A stretch of 64,000 nt of DNA, taken from the NCBI GenBank assembly GCA_024234855.1, contig JACKNN010000002.1, forward strand, positions 186,001 through 250,000, given 5' to 3'. This document shows positions 32,795 through 42,106 of this stretch, one piece after another; position 1 is the stretch's first letter; each line of letters opens with the position of its first letter. The position numbers and the translations under genes are program-made. This DNA is from Pseudomonadales bacterium (GTDB lineage Bacteria > Pseudomonadota > Gammaproteobacteria > Pseudomonadales > Halieaceae). The notes beneath the pieces were generated by a model. The model did no database searches, was not told the origin of the DNA, and saw only the letters and a list, made by a program, of their open reading frames with translations.

Positions 32795-34489
32795 ATGTCA
32801 GGGATCAGGCCCGCATTCGATGCGGTAATTGCGCAATTGACCGCCCCGGGTGCACCCTTCGAGCTGGTGGGCAGTGACGAGTCGGGTCATTACTACCGGA
32901 ACGCGCCGGCCAACCTGGCGGAGGCCCTGGCTGTTGCCCGCCAGCACGGCGACCGGGATTTCCTGGTCTACGAGGGTGAGCGCCGTAGCTTCAATGAGCT
33001 GATGGATGAGGCGGACGCCATTGGCGCGGCGCTGCAGGCCCGCGGGGTCAGGCCCGGTGACCGGGTGGCCCTGGCGATGCGTAACTACCCGGAGTGGATG
33101 GCTGTATTCATCGGCGTGGTCAGTGTCGGGGCGGTGATTGTGCCCGTGAACAGCTGGGGCAAGCCCGCCGATATCGCCTACACAGTGGGGGACTGTGGCG
33201 CGCACCTGGTCTTCTGTGACCAGCAGCGCTACGAGGGAGTGGCTCCGTTGTTCCGGGACAAGGGTGTGGAAGCGATTATCGCCCGGCCGACCAATGCGCA
33301 GGATATCAATGGCCTGTCTGCCTTTGTGGCGGACACCAGGGGCAGGGCACCGGCGCCGGTGGAGATCGATCCGGAGGAACTGGCGATGATCATGTATACC
33401 TCCGGTACCAGCGGCAAGCCCAAGGGTGCCGCCTCCACGCATCGGGCGATCTGCCAGGCGATATACAATATGGAATTGGCGGCAGCGGCGGCGGCCATGA
33501 GCAACCCTGAAGCCATCGCAACCATGATGCAACGGGGCTTCGAGCCAACATCGCTGCTGGCCGTACCCCTGTTCCACGTCAGCGGATGTCATGCCCAGTT
33601 CCTCGCCAACCTGCGTGCCGGCCGGCGTATCGTGATGATGTATAAATGGGATGTGGACAAGGCGATGGAGCAGATCGAAAAGGAGCGCGTTACTTCACTT
33701 AACGCCGCACCTTCCATGCTATTGGATTTACTGGAGGACCCCCGCTTCGGCCAGGCCAGCACACACAGCTTGTTTTCCCTGGGTATTGGCGGCGCGGCGA
33801 CACCGCCAAAAGTCAGCAAACTACTGCACGAGAAACTACCGCAGAATTTCAGCGGTACCGGCTGGGGCATGACGGAAACCAACGCCCAGGGTGCGTCCCT
33901 GACCGGCAAGGCATTTCACTCCAGGCCGGGAAGCGCGGGACTCCCCCACCCCATTGTCGATATCCGTATCTGTGATGAGGAGGGTAAGGTGCTGTCCCAG
34001 GGTGATACCGGGGAAATCTGGGTACGCAGTTGCGCGAATATACGTGAATACTGGCACCGGCCTGAGGTCAATGCGGAGGAGATACGCGATGGCTGGCTGA
34101 AGACCGGTGATATCGGCTACCTGGATGATGAAGGCTTCCTGTTCCTGGCGGACCGGGCCAAGGATATGATCATCCGCGGCGGAGAGAATATCTACCCGGT
34201 CGAGATCGAGAACGAACTGCTGGAGCTGGACGAGGTCAAGGAGGTGGCCGCTATCGGTCTGCCCAATGAGCGTTTGGGGGAAGAGGTGGCCGTGGTGGTC
34301 CACCTGCACGAGCAAGGGTCATTGGGCGTGGAGCAACTGCTGGAGCATGCCCGGAACAAGTTGGCCGCCTACAAGGTGCCCACGCGAGTATTCTTCAGTG
34401 AAGAAGCGCTGCCTCGCAACGCCACCAACAAAATTTTGAAAACGGAGCTGAAAACGAAGTATGCAGCCCCACCCAGGGGAAACAGTTAG
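32795..34489 (+). CDS. AMP-forming acyl-CoA synthetase (class I AMP-binding)
   Basis: A 564-residue ANL-superfamily ligase. Core motifs are MYTSGTSGKPKGA (P-loop), GWGMTE in the A5 region, DGWLKTGDIGYLDDEGFL (A7-A8) and the catalytic Lys region PRNATNKILK near the C-terminus. ATG 32795 is chosen with AGGAG 7 bases upstream. It lies 102 bases after the amidase and probably shares its operon. Activates a carboxylic acid, likely a medium- or long-chain fatty acid given the wax ester and lipase neighbours; chain length cannot be read from the sequence. Confidence 0.9.
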   Translation: MSGIRPAFDAVIAQLTAPGAPFELVGSDESGHYYRNAPANLAEALAVARQHGDRDFLVYEGERRSFNELMDEADAIGAALQARGVRPGDRVALAMRNYPEWMAVFIGVVSVGAVIVPVNSWGKPADIAYTVGDCGAHLVFCDQQRYEGVAPLFRDKGVEAIIARPTNAQDINGLSAFVADTRGRAPAPVEIDPEELAMIMYTSGTSGKPKGAASTHRAICQAIYNMELAAAAAAMSNPEAIATMMQRGFEPTSLLAVPLFHVSGCHAQFLANLRAGRRIVMMYKWDVDKAMEQIEKERVTSLNAAPSMLLDLLEDPRFGQASTHSLFSLGIGGAATPPKVSKLLHEKLPQNFSGTGWGMTETNAQGASLTGKAFHSRPGSAGLPHPIVDIRICDEEGKVLSQGDTGEIWVRSCANIREYWHRPEVNAEEIRDGWLKTGDIGYLDDEGFLFLADRAKDMIIRGGENIYPVEIENELLELDEVKEVAAIGLPNERLGEEVAVVVHLHEQGSLGVEQLLEHARNKLAAYKVPTRVFFSEEALPRNATNKILKTELKTKYAAPPRGNS

Positions 34490-34787
34490 TACCAATTCCC
34501 AATGGGGCGGTCAGTCTGTAGTGGTCGCCACTATCTCCCGAATCTGTCATCGTTTCTGCTGCCAATCACCTGCCGGCAGGTCCAGTCATAACCGTGGACA
34601 GTTCTGCTCCCGGGCACAGAGTGAACTCAAATGCCCACGAATTTGGTAGTTTATGTATGGCAGCCGGTCGAAAGATTCCTCTATGCTCAGTGTTGCGTAT
34701 TCAGTAATGTGGAAAGTTGTGCCCAGGCACTGGGCGGATTGCCCGTTTGCAGGGTTGGCCGCCACCCCTACAGGAGAAGCGAGGCCC

Positions 34788-36266
34788 ATGCGGCGTCAAA
34801 GCAGAAGGACAAGTAACCCGGCCCTCAAGCAAGTCGAGCAGCAAATGGCCCATGCCGACAGCTACGCAGACTGGCTGGAACTGGCCGCCTCACACGATCA
34901 GCTGACCGGTGCAGACCTGTGGCGCAGAAATGTGGAATCGAGGCGGTACGATTACGCCAGCATCGAATTGAGGTTGAAGAAACTTCGTCGCCTGCGCAAA
35001 AAAAAGGACGACCACGGTCTGTTGTTTGCGCTGAACGAGGGCATTCACGGCAATATGGCGGGAATGGGCCGGGCAACGCTCTACCACCGGGCGAAATGCG
35101 GTACCAAGGTGCTGATCGAGGATTATATTCACGAGATTTGTGACGCCCTCGAATACCTTGCGCCGCGCGATTTCAAGGGCATACCCTGGGCCGACCGGGT
35201 GGAATTTTTCCAGCGCGCCAGTCACTGCTACGGCCGCTCGGCGCTGATGCTGAGCGGTGGTGGAACCCTGGGATATTTCCATTTTGGTGTGCTCAAGGCG
35301 CTTATCGAACAGCGGTTGTGCCCAGCGGTAATCTCGGGCGCGAGCGCCGGTGCGTTCGTCGCGGCTGTCGTCGGCACGCGCACCGATGAGGAATACCTGC
35401 GCCTTTTCGACGACCATTACCTGGCGCGGGCACTGACTGCCAACCGGGAGAATATAAAGATTGGTTTTGGCCAGAGCGACAGGATTGATATGCGGGTCAT
35501 CAAACGGGAAATGGCCAATTTGATTCCCGATATGACCTTTCTGGAAGCGTTTGAAAAGACCGGGCGCAGTATCAATATCGCCATCTCACCGGCGGAACCG
35601 CGGCAGAATTCGCGCCTGCTGAACCATATCGCCTCGCCCAACGTGACTGTACGCTCCGCCGTGTTGGCCAGCTCGGCGCTGCCCGGTGTTTTCCCGCCGG
35701 TGCAGTTGGAGGCGCGCAACGTACATGGCAAGGTTCAGCCCTACCTGCCGTCGCGTCGCTGGATAGACGGCTCTTTTTCCCAGGATCTGCCGGCAAAGCG
35801 CCTGGCACGCATGTATGGCGTCAACCATTTTATCGTGAGTCAGGTGATGCCGGGGCTGGGGCGGGAACCCAGTTTGCGGCCCGGTATTCGCAAAATTGCC
35901 TCGGATGCCTCGGTAGCCGCGACCAAGGAGGTGGTGCGCGGCTCGCTCGGCCTGATCCAGCGCTATATAGCCGTCGGCCCCAGGATGGGTGTGGCCATGA
36001 ATGCGTTGAACGCCCTGATCGATCAACGTTACACGGCGGATATCAATATTTTCCCGCACTATGGCATGGCCAGTCTCAAGTCGCTCCTTAAGATGTTGTC
36101 GCTGGAGGAGATGATCGAATTGATCGGCGCCGGAGAGCGCGCGACCTGGCCCAAGATTCCCGTCATCAGTGCGACGACCAGTATCGGGCGGAGCCTGGAT
36201 GGCATACTTCACGACTTCGAGATGGAAGAGCTGCACTGGCTCAAGCAGATACGAAAGGCGGGCTGA
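34788..36266 (+). CDS. Patatin-like phospholipase / TAG lipase with DUF3336
   Basis: A 492-residue protein. Residues about 20-150 match DUF3336, and the patatin domain begins at ALMLSGGGTLGYFHFGVLKAL (oxyanion hole). The nucleophile motif GASAG follows, and the catalytic Asp is in RWIDGSFSQDLPAKRLA. This DUF3336-patatin architecture is the one of yeast Tgl3/4/5 and plant SDP1 TAG lipases. ATG 34788 is preferred, with AGGAGAAG about 9 bases upstream. The 298 bases before it hold no recognisable gene. A role in mobilising the neutral lipid made by WS/DGAT is inferred from the neighbourhood. Confidence 0.88.
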   Translation: MRRQSRRTSNPALKQVEQQMAHADSYADWLELAASHDQLTGADLWRRNVESRRYDYASIELRLKKLRRLRKKKDDHGLLFALNEGIHGNMAGMGRATLYHRAKCGTKVLIEDYIHEICDALEYLAPRDFKGIPWADRVEFFQRASHCYGRSALMLSGGGTLGYFHFGVLKALIEQRLCPAVISGASAGAFVAAVVGTRTDEEYLRLFDDHYLARALTANRENIKIGFGQSDRIDMRVIKREMANLIPDMTFLEAFEKTGRSINIAISPAEPRQNSRLLNHIASPNVTVRSAVLASSALPGVFPPVQLEARNVHGKVQPYLPSRRWIDGSFSQDLPAKRLARMYGVNHFIVSQVMPGLGREPSLRPGIRKIASDASVAATKEVVRGSLGLIQRYIAVGPRMGVAMNALNALIDQRYTADINIFPHYGMASLKSLLKMLSLEEMIELIGAGERATWPKIPVISATTSIGRSLDGILHDFEMEELHWLKQIRKAG

Positions 36267-36278
36267 CCCGCCGCGCGA

Positions 36279-36550
36279 TCACCCCCGATATGCCTGCCGG
36301 CCATCAACGGCGATACTCTGGCCGTTGATGTAGTAAGACTCCGGTTCGCACAATACCGCTACGAATTCGCCGATGTCCGTTTCGCAGTCGCCGATGCGTC
36401 CCAGCGGTAGGGTGCACCGGTAATTGAGCGAAGAGGGCTTTGCTGGTACAACATGCCTACCCGATTGGCGTCAATCATTAATACCGGCGACAATCGAAGG
36501 CGCAATAATGGTGGCGCTCGCGACCGCCCGACTTTGTAATGGCAATTTAC
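36279..36550 (-). pseudogene. Remnant of an SDR-family dehydrogenase (C-terminal end)
   Basis: The minus strand from about 36404 down to a TGA at 36279 reads PLGRIGDCETDIGEFVAVL followed by SYYINGQSIAVDGRQAYRG. This is the standard C-terminus of a classical SDR (PLGR-G ... ING-xxxVDGG). Upstream, IRVN and IIAPSIVAGIN fragments can be seen but only in other frames, with a stop between them, and the N-terminal Rossmann half is absent. The piece is therefore truncated and frameshifted. It fills most of the gap between the patatin gene and the enoyl-CoA hydratase gene. Confidence 0.75.
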
Positions 36551-36564
36551 GCGGATGAAACTCA

Positions 36565-37467
36565 GTGGCAAAAGAGAAAAGTGGTTATCAGGCGGCCGGA
36601 TCAGGCGTCCAGTACTACGGTGAGGACGGCTACGAGGTCATTTTACTGGACGAGCCAGCCGAGGGTGTCAGGCGTATCACCCTCAATCGTCCCGAGAAGC
36701 GCAATGCCCTGAACCATGCGCTGCGGGGCGAACTGCTGCATGCGCTGCAACAGGGCGACCGCGATGAATCTGTGAGAGTGCAGATCGTGCGCGGTGCCGG
36801 CAGCTGTTTTTCCGCCGGGTACGACCTGGGCGGCGGCAATGAGGGTTATGGCTATCCGTTCCATACGGCGGGGGGCGACGGCCAGTGGCCGCGGCATGTG
36901 ACCGAGGGCTGGATGGGAATATGGGACCTGGCGAAGCCGGTTATCGCCCAGGTGCACGGTTACTGCCTGGCGGGGGGCAGTGAGCTGGCCACCGGCTGCG
37001 ACCTGGTCTACATGGCCGACGAAGCCAGGATGGGCTATCCCGCAGTGCGCTTCGGTACCCCCGACATGCAATTCCACCCCTGGCTGGTGGGCATGCGTAA
37101 AGGTATGGAAATGCTGCTCACCGGCGATTCCCTGTCCGGCGTCGAGTGCGCCGCCCGGGGCTGGGCGACTGACAGTTTTCCGCTGCCCGAACTGGAACAG
37201 CGGGTGCTGGCTATCGCGAGCAGGATCGCCCTGCTACCGCCGGATATCGTCCAGCTCAACAAGCGGGCGGTGCATCGGCAGATGGATGTCATGGGGCTGC
37301 GCCAGGGTATTCGTGCCGGAACGGAATTGTGCACCCTGGGTACCCATCAACCCGCTTTCAAGCAGTTTATGGGCGATATCGAGGCCGGCGGATTGACGAC
37401 GGCACTACAGGATCGGGACCAGAAGTTCGGCGATTATCGTACCGGGCACGGCAGGGATGAGGCCTGA
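36565..37467 (+). CDS. Enoyl-CoA hydratase/isomerase family protein
   Basis: A 300-residue crotonase-fold protein. The first oxyanion-hole region is SCFSAGYDLGGG, the second is HGYCLAGGSELATGCDLVYM, and RPEKRNALNHAL is the family entry motif. The start appears to be GTG at 36565, without a clear ribosome-binding site. The glutamates usual for hydratases are not obviously placed, so the exact reaction (hydration, isomerisation or other crotonase chemistry) is left open. It lies next to fatty acid genes and may serve beta-oxidation. Confidence 0.85.
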   Translation: MAKEKSGYQAAGSGVQYYGEDGYEVILLDEPAEGVRRITLNRPEKRNALNHALRGELLHALQQGDRDESVRVQIVRGAGSCFSAGYDLGGGNEGYGYPFHTAGGDGQWPRHVTEGWMGIWDLAKPVIAQVHGYCLAGGSELATGCDLVYMADEARMGYPAVRFGTPDMQFHPWLVGMRKGMEMLLTGDSLSGVECAARGWATDSFPLPELEQRVLAIASRIALLPPDIVQLNKRAVHRQMDVMGLRQGIRAGTELCTLGTHQPAFKQFMGDIEAGGLTTALQDRDQKFGDYRTGHGRDEA

Positions 37468-37551
37468 GGCATGCCTTGAGCTGGACGATGCGGTGTTCGC
37501 GGGTCACAATCCCGGTATCGCAATGTCCCGCCGCCAGGGGAATGGGCCAGT

Positions 37552-37917
37552 ATGACTGATAAAAGCAAATCCGATTACCAGCCCGGGCCGGTCAGCTCCC
37601 CGCCCTGTTCCATGCACGAGGTTGATCCAGTCTATATGGGCATTCCGGCATCCGGCCACGAAGACGAGACGCTGAACGGCGATGTGAGCGAGATGCGCGG
37701 CGAATCGCCATTGTGGAGCAGGGTAATGGTAATTTCCGAGGCGATAGATGACCCGACAATCCCGATCGGGCACATCAGGGGCTTGTTGTGCGGGCTTGAC
37801 GAGGGATTTGCCGGGACTTTTGACCCGGTGGAGGATTTTCCCGAGTTCGCGGCGCACCGTCTGTGTCGTTCTCTTGAACGTTTTTTGGCCCGCCTCGACA
37901 AACCCGATCCGGCCTAG
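37552..37917 (+). CDS. Hypothetical small acidic protein
   Basis: A 121-residue protein, rich in Asp/Glu/Pro, without signal peptide or membrane segment. It starts MTDKSKSDYQPGP at an ATG at 37552, about 84 bases after the enoyl-CoA hydratase stop. Recognisable features are a central DVSEMRGESPLWSRV and a C-terminal, probably helical, FAAHRLCRSLERFLARLDKP. I do not recognise the family. Codon composition is similar to its neighbours, which supports real coding, and it is preferred over the opposite-strand frame covering the same bases. Confidence 0.55.
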   Translation: MTDKSKSDYQPGPVSSPPCSMHEVDPVYMGIPASGHEDETLNGDVSEMRGESPLWSRVMVISEAIDDPTIPIGHIRGLLCGLDEGFAGTFDPVEDFPEFAAHRLCRSLERFLARLDKPDPA

Positions 37918-37954
37918 GCTCGCGGCGCACCCGCCAGGCGTCCGGATGCAAACG

Positions 37955-39142
37955 CTACAGCACCGCCGCTTTGGCCCTGGCGAAAGCCTCCAGCGCGATG
38001 GCGATATCATCGTCGCTCAGTGCCGCCGACATCTGGGTGCGGATGCGCGCCTTGCCTGTGGGAACCACCGGAAAGGAAAAGGCCACCACGTACACACCGT
38101 GCTTAAGCACTTCCTGGGCGAAGCGCGACGCCAGCGACGCATCGTGCAGCATGACCGGCACGATGGGATGCTCTCCCGGCAATAGCTCGAACCCCAATCT
38201 TTGCAGGCCTGCCCTGAACGTTAGTGTGTTGCGCTGCAGTCGGGTCCGCAGTGCGGGCGCCTCGTCAACCAGTTCAATTGCCTTGATCGCGCCCGCCACC
38301 ACCGGCGGCGCCACGGTGTTGGAGAACAGGTAGGGACGGGAGCGCTGGCGCAGCAGGCCGACAATGTCCCGGTGCGCCGCGGTGTAGCCACCACTGGCAC
38401 CGCCCAGCGCCTTGCCCAGGGTGCCGGTGATGATATCCACCCGGTCCATGCAGCCGCGCAATTCATGCGTGCCGCGGCCTTGTGCGCCGATAAACCCGGT
38501 GGCGTGGCAGTCGTCGAAGTGAACCAACGCATTGTACCTGTCGGCCAGTGCGCAGATCTCATCCAGGCGGGCGATATAGCCGTCCATGGAAAACACGCCG
38601 TCGGTGCTGATCAGCTTGAAGCGGGCGCCGGCGGTGTCCGCGGCCGCAAGCTGCGCCTCCAGGTCCCCCATGTCGTTGTTGCGGTAACGGTAGCGTCGCG
38701 CCCTGCTCAGGCGGATGCCGTCGATGATACTGGCGTGATTGAGTTCGTCGGAGATCACCGCGTCCTCTTCGCCCAGCAGGGTCTCGAACAGGCCGCCATT
38801 GGCATCGAAACAGGAGGGGTAGAGGATGGTATCTTCGGTGCCCAGAAAGGCGCTGAGGGAGTCTTCCAGCTGCTTGTGCAGGATCTGGGTGCCGCAGATG
38901 AAACGCACCGACGCCATACCGTAACCCCAGTCCCGCAGGCCCTGTGCGGCGGCGGCCTTCACCGCCGGATGCTGGGCCAGTCCCAGGTAGTTGTTGGCGC
39001 ACAGGTTGATGACATCGCGACTATTGGCGACCCCCACGTGGGCGCCCTGTGGGGTGGTGATCAGGTGCTCGCGCCGGGTGAGACCGGCGGCCTCGATGGC
39101 GGCCAGTTCGTTGGCGACATGCTCCTGGAAACGGTAGTACAT
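37955..39142 (-). CDS. kbl: Glycine C-acetyltransferase (2-amino-3-ketobutyrate CoA ligase)
   Basis: A 395-residue PLP enzyme of the alpha-oxoamine synthase family. Motifs include VANSRDVINLCANNYLGLAQ, HFDDCHATGFIGAQGRG and the PLP lysine in GTLGKALGGASGGYT. It cleaves 2-amino-3-oxobutyrate with CoA to glycine and acetyl-CoA. It is directly downstream of tdh on the minus strand (44 bases), the classical threonine degradation pair. The glycine formed feeds C1 metabolism. Confidence 0.96.
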   Translation of the reverse strand: MYYRFQEHVANELAAIEAAGLTRREHLITTPQGAHVGVANSRDVINLCANNYLGLAQHPAVKAAAAQGLRDWGYGMASVRFICGTQILHKQLEDSLSAFLGTEDTILYPSCFDANGGLFETLLGEEDAVISDELNHASIIDGIRLSRARRYRYRNNDMGDLEAQLAAADTAGARFKLISTDGVFSMDGYIARLDEICALADRYNALVHFDDCHATGFIGAQGRGTHELRGCMDRVDIITGTLGKALGGASGGYTAAHRDIVGLLRQRSRPYLFSNTVAPPVVAGAIKAIELVDEAPALRTRLQRNTLTFRAGLQRLGFELLPGEHPIVPVMLHDASLASRFAQEVLKHGVYVVAFSFPVVPTGKARIRTQMSAALSDDDIAIALEAFARAKAAVL

Positions 39143-39186
39143 TTTTTTGCCCCGCGTTTAGTTGCGTAATTGGTTCTGCCATTGCT

Positions 39187-40215
39187 CTATAGCTCCCAGT
39201 TGAGCACGACCTTGCTGGCCTCGCCGCTGCTCATCACGTCGAAGCCCTGCTGGAAGTCCCGGTAACTCATGCGATGGGTGATGACGGGTGAGATATCCAG
39301 TCCCGAACCGATCATCACGGACATCTTGTACCAGGTCTCGTACATCTCCCGCCCGTAGATCCCCCTGAGGGTCAGCATGTTGAAGATGACGGTGTTCCAG
39401 TCGATGGCGGTGTGCTCGCTGGGAATACCCAGGATCGACACCTTGCCACCGTGGCACATATTGGCCAGCAGATCATTGAAGGCCCGGGGATTGCCGGACA
39501 TCTCCAGGCCGACGTCAAAACCCTCGGTCATGTGCAGTTCCTTTTGCACATCGGCCAGGGTCTCGCGGGTGATATTCACCGTGCGGTTGGCTCCCAGTGT
39601 GGCCGCCAGTGCAAGGCGGGCGTCGATCAGGTCGGTAATCACCACATTGCGCGCACCGGCATGACGGCAGACCGCAGCGGCCATGGCGCCGATCGGGCCG
39701 GCGCCCGTGATCAATATATCCTCTCCCAGCAGCGGCCATTGCAGCGCGGTGTGCACCGCGTTGCCGAAGGGATCGAACAGCGAAGCCACGTCCAGGTCGA
39801 TACCTGCGGAGTGCTCCCACACATTGGACATGGGCAGGGCGAGATATTCAGCGAAGGCCCCCGGCCGGTTGACCCCTATGCCGCTGGTATAGGCGCACAG
39901 GTGGCGCCGTCCCGCCATGCAATTGCGGCAGCGGCCGCAGACCACGTGGCCCTCGCCGGAGACGATCTGGCCGGGGTGGAAATCGATGACGTTGGAGCCG
40001 ACCTCCACGATTTCGCCCACGAACTCGTGGCCGATCACCATGGGTACCGGGATGGTCTTCTGCGCCCAGGCATCCCAGTGATAGATGTGCATGTCGGTGC
40101 CGCAAATGGCGGTGCGTTTCACCTGGATCAGCACGTCGTTGATGCCGGGTTCCGGGATCGGGACATCTTCCATCCAGAGACCGGGACAGGCGATTTTTTT
40201 GACCAGCGCTTTCAT
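39187..40215 (-). CDS. tdh: L-threonine 3-dehydrogenase
   Basis: A 342-residue zinc-dependent medium-chain dehydrogenase. Catalytic zinc residues are in AICGTDMHIYHWDAW and VIGHEFVGEI; the structural zinc cysteines are in CGRCRNCMAGRRHLC; the NAD fold is ILITGAGPIGAMAA. The sequence is of the E. coli Tdh type. It oxidises threonine to 2-amino-3-oxobutyrate, which the next gene (kbl) cleaves. The start ATG at 40215 is followed by the usual MKALVKK. Confidence 0.96.
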   Translation of the reverse strand: MKALVKKIACPGLWMEDVPIPEPGINDVLIQVKRTAICGTDMHIYHWDAWAQKTIPVPMVIGHEFVGEIVEVGSNVIDFHPGQIVSGEGHVVCGRCRNCMAGRRHLCAYTSGIGVNRPGAFAEYLALPMSNVWEHSAGIDLDVASLFDPFGNAVHTALQWPLLGEDILITGAGPIGAMAAAVCRHAGARNVVITDLIDARLALAATLGANRTVNITRETLADVQKELHMTEGFDVGLEMSGNPRAFNDLLANMCHGGKVSILGIPSEHTAIDWNTVIFNMLTLRGIYGREMYETWYKMSVMIGSGLDISPVITHRMSYRDFQQGFDVMSSGEASKVVLNWEL

Positions 40216-40263
40216 GGTGTTTACCTTGCTTCAATCGGGCGGCGCGGCGCCGCCAGCGGCTGT

Positions 40264-41154
40264 TCAGGGCTGCGGGTGCTGGCCCAGCCAGTCCACCAGT
40301 ATGGCATTCACTACCTCGGCCTGCTCCTGGTGGAGAAAATGCCCCGCGTCGGCGATCTGCCTGACCACCAGGCCGCGGGGAAAATCCTCCTCGTTCATAC
40401 TGGCTGTGAAAACATCGGGGGCGACGCAGCGATCGCGCGCGCCGGTCAGGGCCAGGGTCGGCACCGGCACCGCAAACATTGCCTCCCTGCGGGCGCCGGC
40501 GGTGTAGGGCAGCGCCCGCGGGTCGAGTGCGGCGCGATAATAGCCCAGTGCCGCCCGGGTGACGCCGGGTTGGCGCAGGCCCTCAATCACCGCGCGCAAC
40601 TCCGCCTCCGGGGGCGTCCAGTCGGGGCTCCATTTGCGCCACAGCCTGCGGATGAAGTCGTAATCGTTGCGTGCGACCACGTGCTCGGCGATGCCGCGCA
40701 GCTGGAAAAACAGCATATAGGACGACAGGGCCAGCTGCCTCGGGTACCGGCCCAGCGCGGCCAGGAAGCGGCCCGGGTGAGGCACCGCAATGGCGGTCAG
40801 GCTGAGGAATCGCTCCGGCGCAGAGGCCGCAGCGGTATAGGCGATGGCGGCGCCCCAATCGTGCCCCACCAGGTGGGCCTGCGCCGCTCCCAGCTCATCC
40901 ACTGCTGCCACTATATCCCCGGCTATGATGTCGAGGCTGTACCGACCGTCAGCGGGTATGGACGCCGGCTCATAGCCGCGCAGGGTGACGCTGACGGCGC
41001 GGTAACCGGCCTTGGCCAACGCCGGCAGCTGCAGGCGGTACGAGCGCGCAGTATCGGGAAAACCGTGCAGGCACAGCACCAGCGGGCCACTGCCCTGGGC
41101 CAGCGCGGTAAACGTCAGGGGGCCGTGGTGTAGCGCCAGTTGTTTTATCGGCAT
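40264..41154 (-). CDS. Alpha/beta hydrolase, epoxide-hydrolase-like
   Basis: A 296-residue alpha/beta hydrolase. The oxyanion HGFP motif is LCLHGFPDTARSYR, and the nucleophile elbow is VGHDWGAA with Asp99 instead of Ser, as in epoxide hydrolases and haloalkane dehalogenases. The probable catalytic His is in GHFLHQEQ near the C-terminus. It precedes tdh by 48 bases on the same strand. The tyrosines that activate the epoxide were not located with certainty, so dehalogenase activity is not excluded. Confidence 0.85.
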   Translation of the reverse strand: MPIKQLALHHGPLTFTALAQGSGPLVLCLHGFPDTARSYRLQLPALAKAGYRAVSVTLRGYEPASIPADGRYSLDIIAGDIVAAVDELGAAQAHLVGHDWGAAIAYTAAASAPERFLSLTAIAVPHPGRFLAALGRYPRQLALSSYMLFFQLRGIAEHVVARNDYDFIRRLWRKWSPDWTPPEAELRAVIEGLRQPGVTRAALGYYRAALDPRALPYTAGARREAMFAVPVPTLALTGARDRCVAPDVFTASMNEEDFPRGLVVRQIADAGHFLHQEQAEVVNAILVDWLGQHPQP

Positions 41155-41302
41155 CGGTGGATTCCGTCCCGGTGGGCCAGGGTTGTGCTCTAGTGTAGTA
41201 GCCCCGCATGGAGTATAAAAGCCTGTCCCGGGCAGCCCCTGCGCAATCTGCAGGCACCTCCCATATTATCGAACTAATTTGCGGGGACGGAATCCAACCG
41301 GC

Positions 41303-42106
41303 ATGTCAACTCACTTCATAGAAATACGTGGCCTGAGCTTCAGCAGGGCGCAGCACCCCATCTTCGACTCACTCGACCTGGACATACCCAGGGGTAAAAT
41401 CACCGCCATCCTCGGCCCCAGTGGTTGCGGCAAGACGACCCTGCTGCGGCTGATCGGCAGCCAACTGCGGCCGGCCCGTGGCTCGATCCGCTTCGACGGC
41501 GTGGAAATTACCCGGCTGCATCGACAGGAGCTCTTTGCCCTGCGCGAACGCATGGGAATGCTGTTCCAGTCCGGTGCACTGTTCACCGACCTCTCCGTCT
41601 ACGAGAACGTGGCCTTTCCCCTGCGCCTGCATACGGATTTACCCGAGAGCATGATCCACGACCTGGTGCTTATGAAGTTGCACGCGGTGGGCCTGCGCGG
41701 TGCCCGGGACCTGATGCCGGCGGAGCTCTCCGGGGGAATGGCGCGCCGTGCGGCGCTGGCCAGGGCCATTATCCTGGACCCGGAACTGATCATGTACGAC
41801 GAACCTTTCGTCGGCCAGGATCCGATCTTTGCCGGGGTGTTGCGCGACCTCATCCGGCGCATAAACCAGGCCATGGGCTGTACCTGTATCATCGTCTCGC
41901 ATGATATCGCCGAGACAATTGCGATTTCCGATTACGTGTATGTGCTGTCACAGGGCAGGATTATCGGCCAGGGCGCGCCGGAAACGGTCATGAACAGTGA
42001 CGACGCTCGGGTACGCCAGTTTTTACAGGGCCTGCCCGACGGGCCGGTACCGTTCCATTACCCGGCGCCGGAGTATCGCCAGGACCTGCAACTGGAGGAA
42101 AGGTAA
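41303..42106 (+). CDS. mlaF: Phospholipid ABC transporter ATP-binding protein
   Basis: A 267-residue ABC ATPase: Walker A GPSGCGKTT, signature LSGGMARRAALARA, Walker B IIMYDEPFVGQDP. First gene of mlaFEDCB, the intermembrane phospholipid (MCE) transport system maintaining outer membrane asymmetry. The ATG at 41303 is chosen over a codon at 41279. The gap to the divergent hydrolase (148 bases) must hold the promoter. Confidence 0.95.
   Translation: MSTHFIEIRGLSFSRAQHPIFDSLDLDIPRGKITAILGPSGCGKTTLLRLIGSQLRPARGSIRFDGVEITRLHRQELFALRERMGMLFQSGALFTDLSVYENVAFPLRLHTDLPESMIHDLVLMKLHAVGLRGARDLMPAELSGGMARRAALARAIILDPELIMYDEPFVGQDPIFAGVLRDLIRRINQAMGCTCIIVSHDIAETIAISDYVYVLSQGRIIGQGAPETVMNSDDARVRQFLQGLPDGPVPFHYPAPEYRQDLQLEER

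Noticed and set aside
37504..38010. Minus-strand 168-codon frame over the hypothetical acidic protein
   Set aside because: Arg/Pro-rich shadow translation that also runs into the end of kbl; the plus-strand frame is more protein-like.
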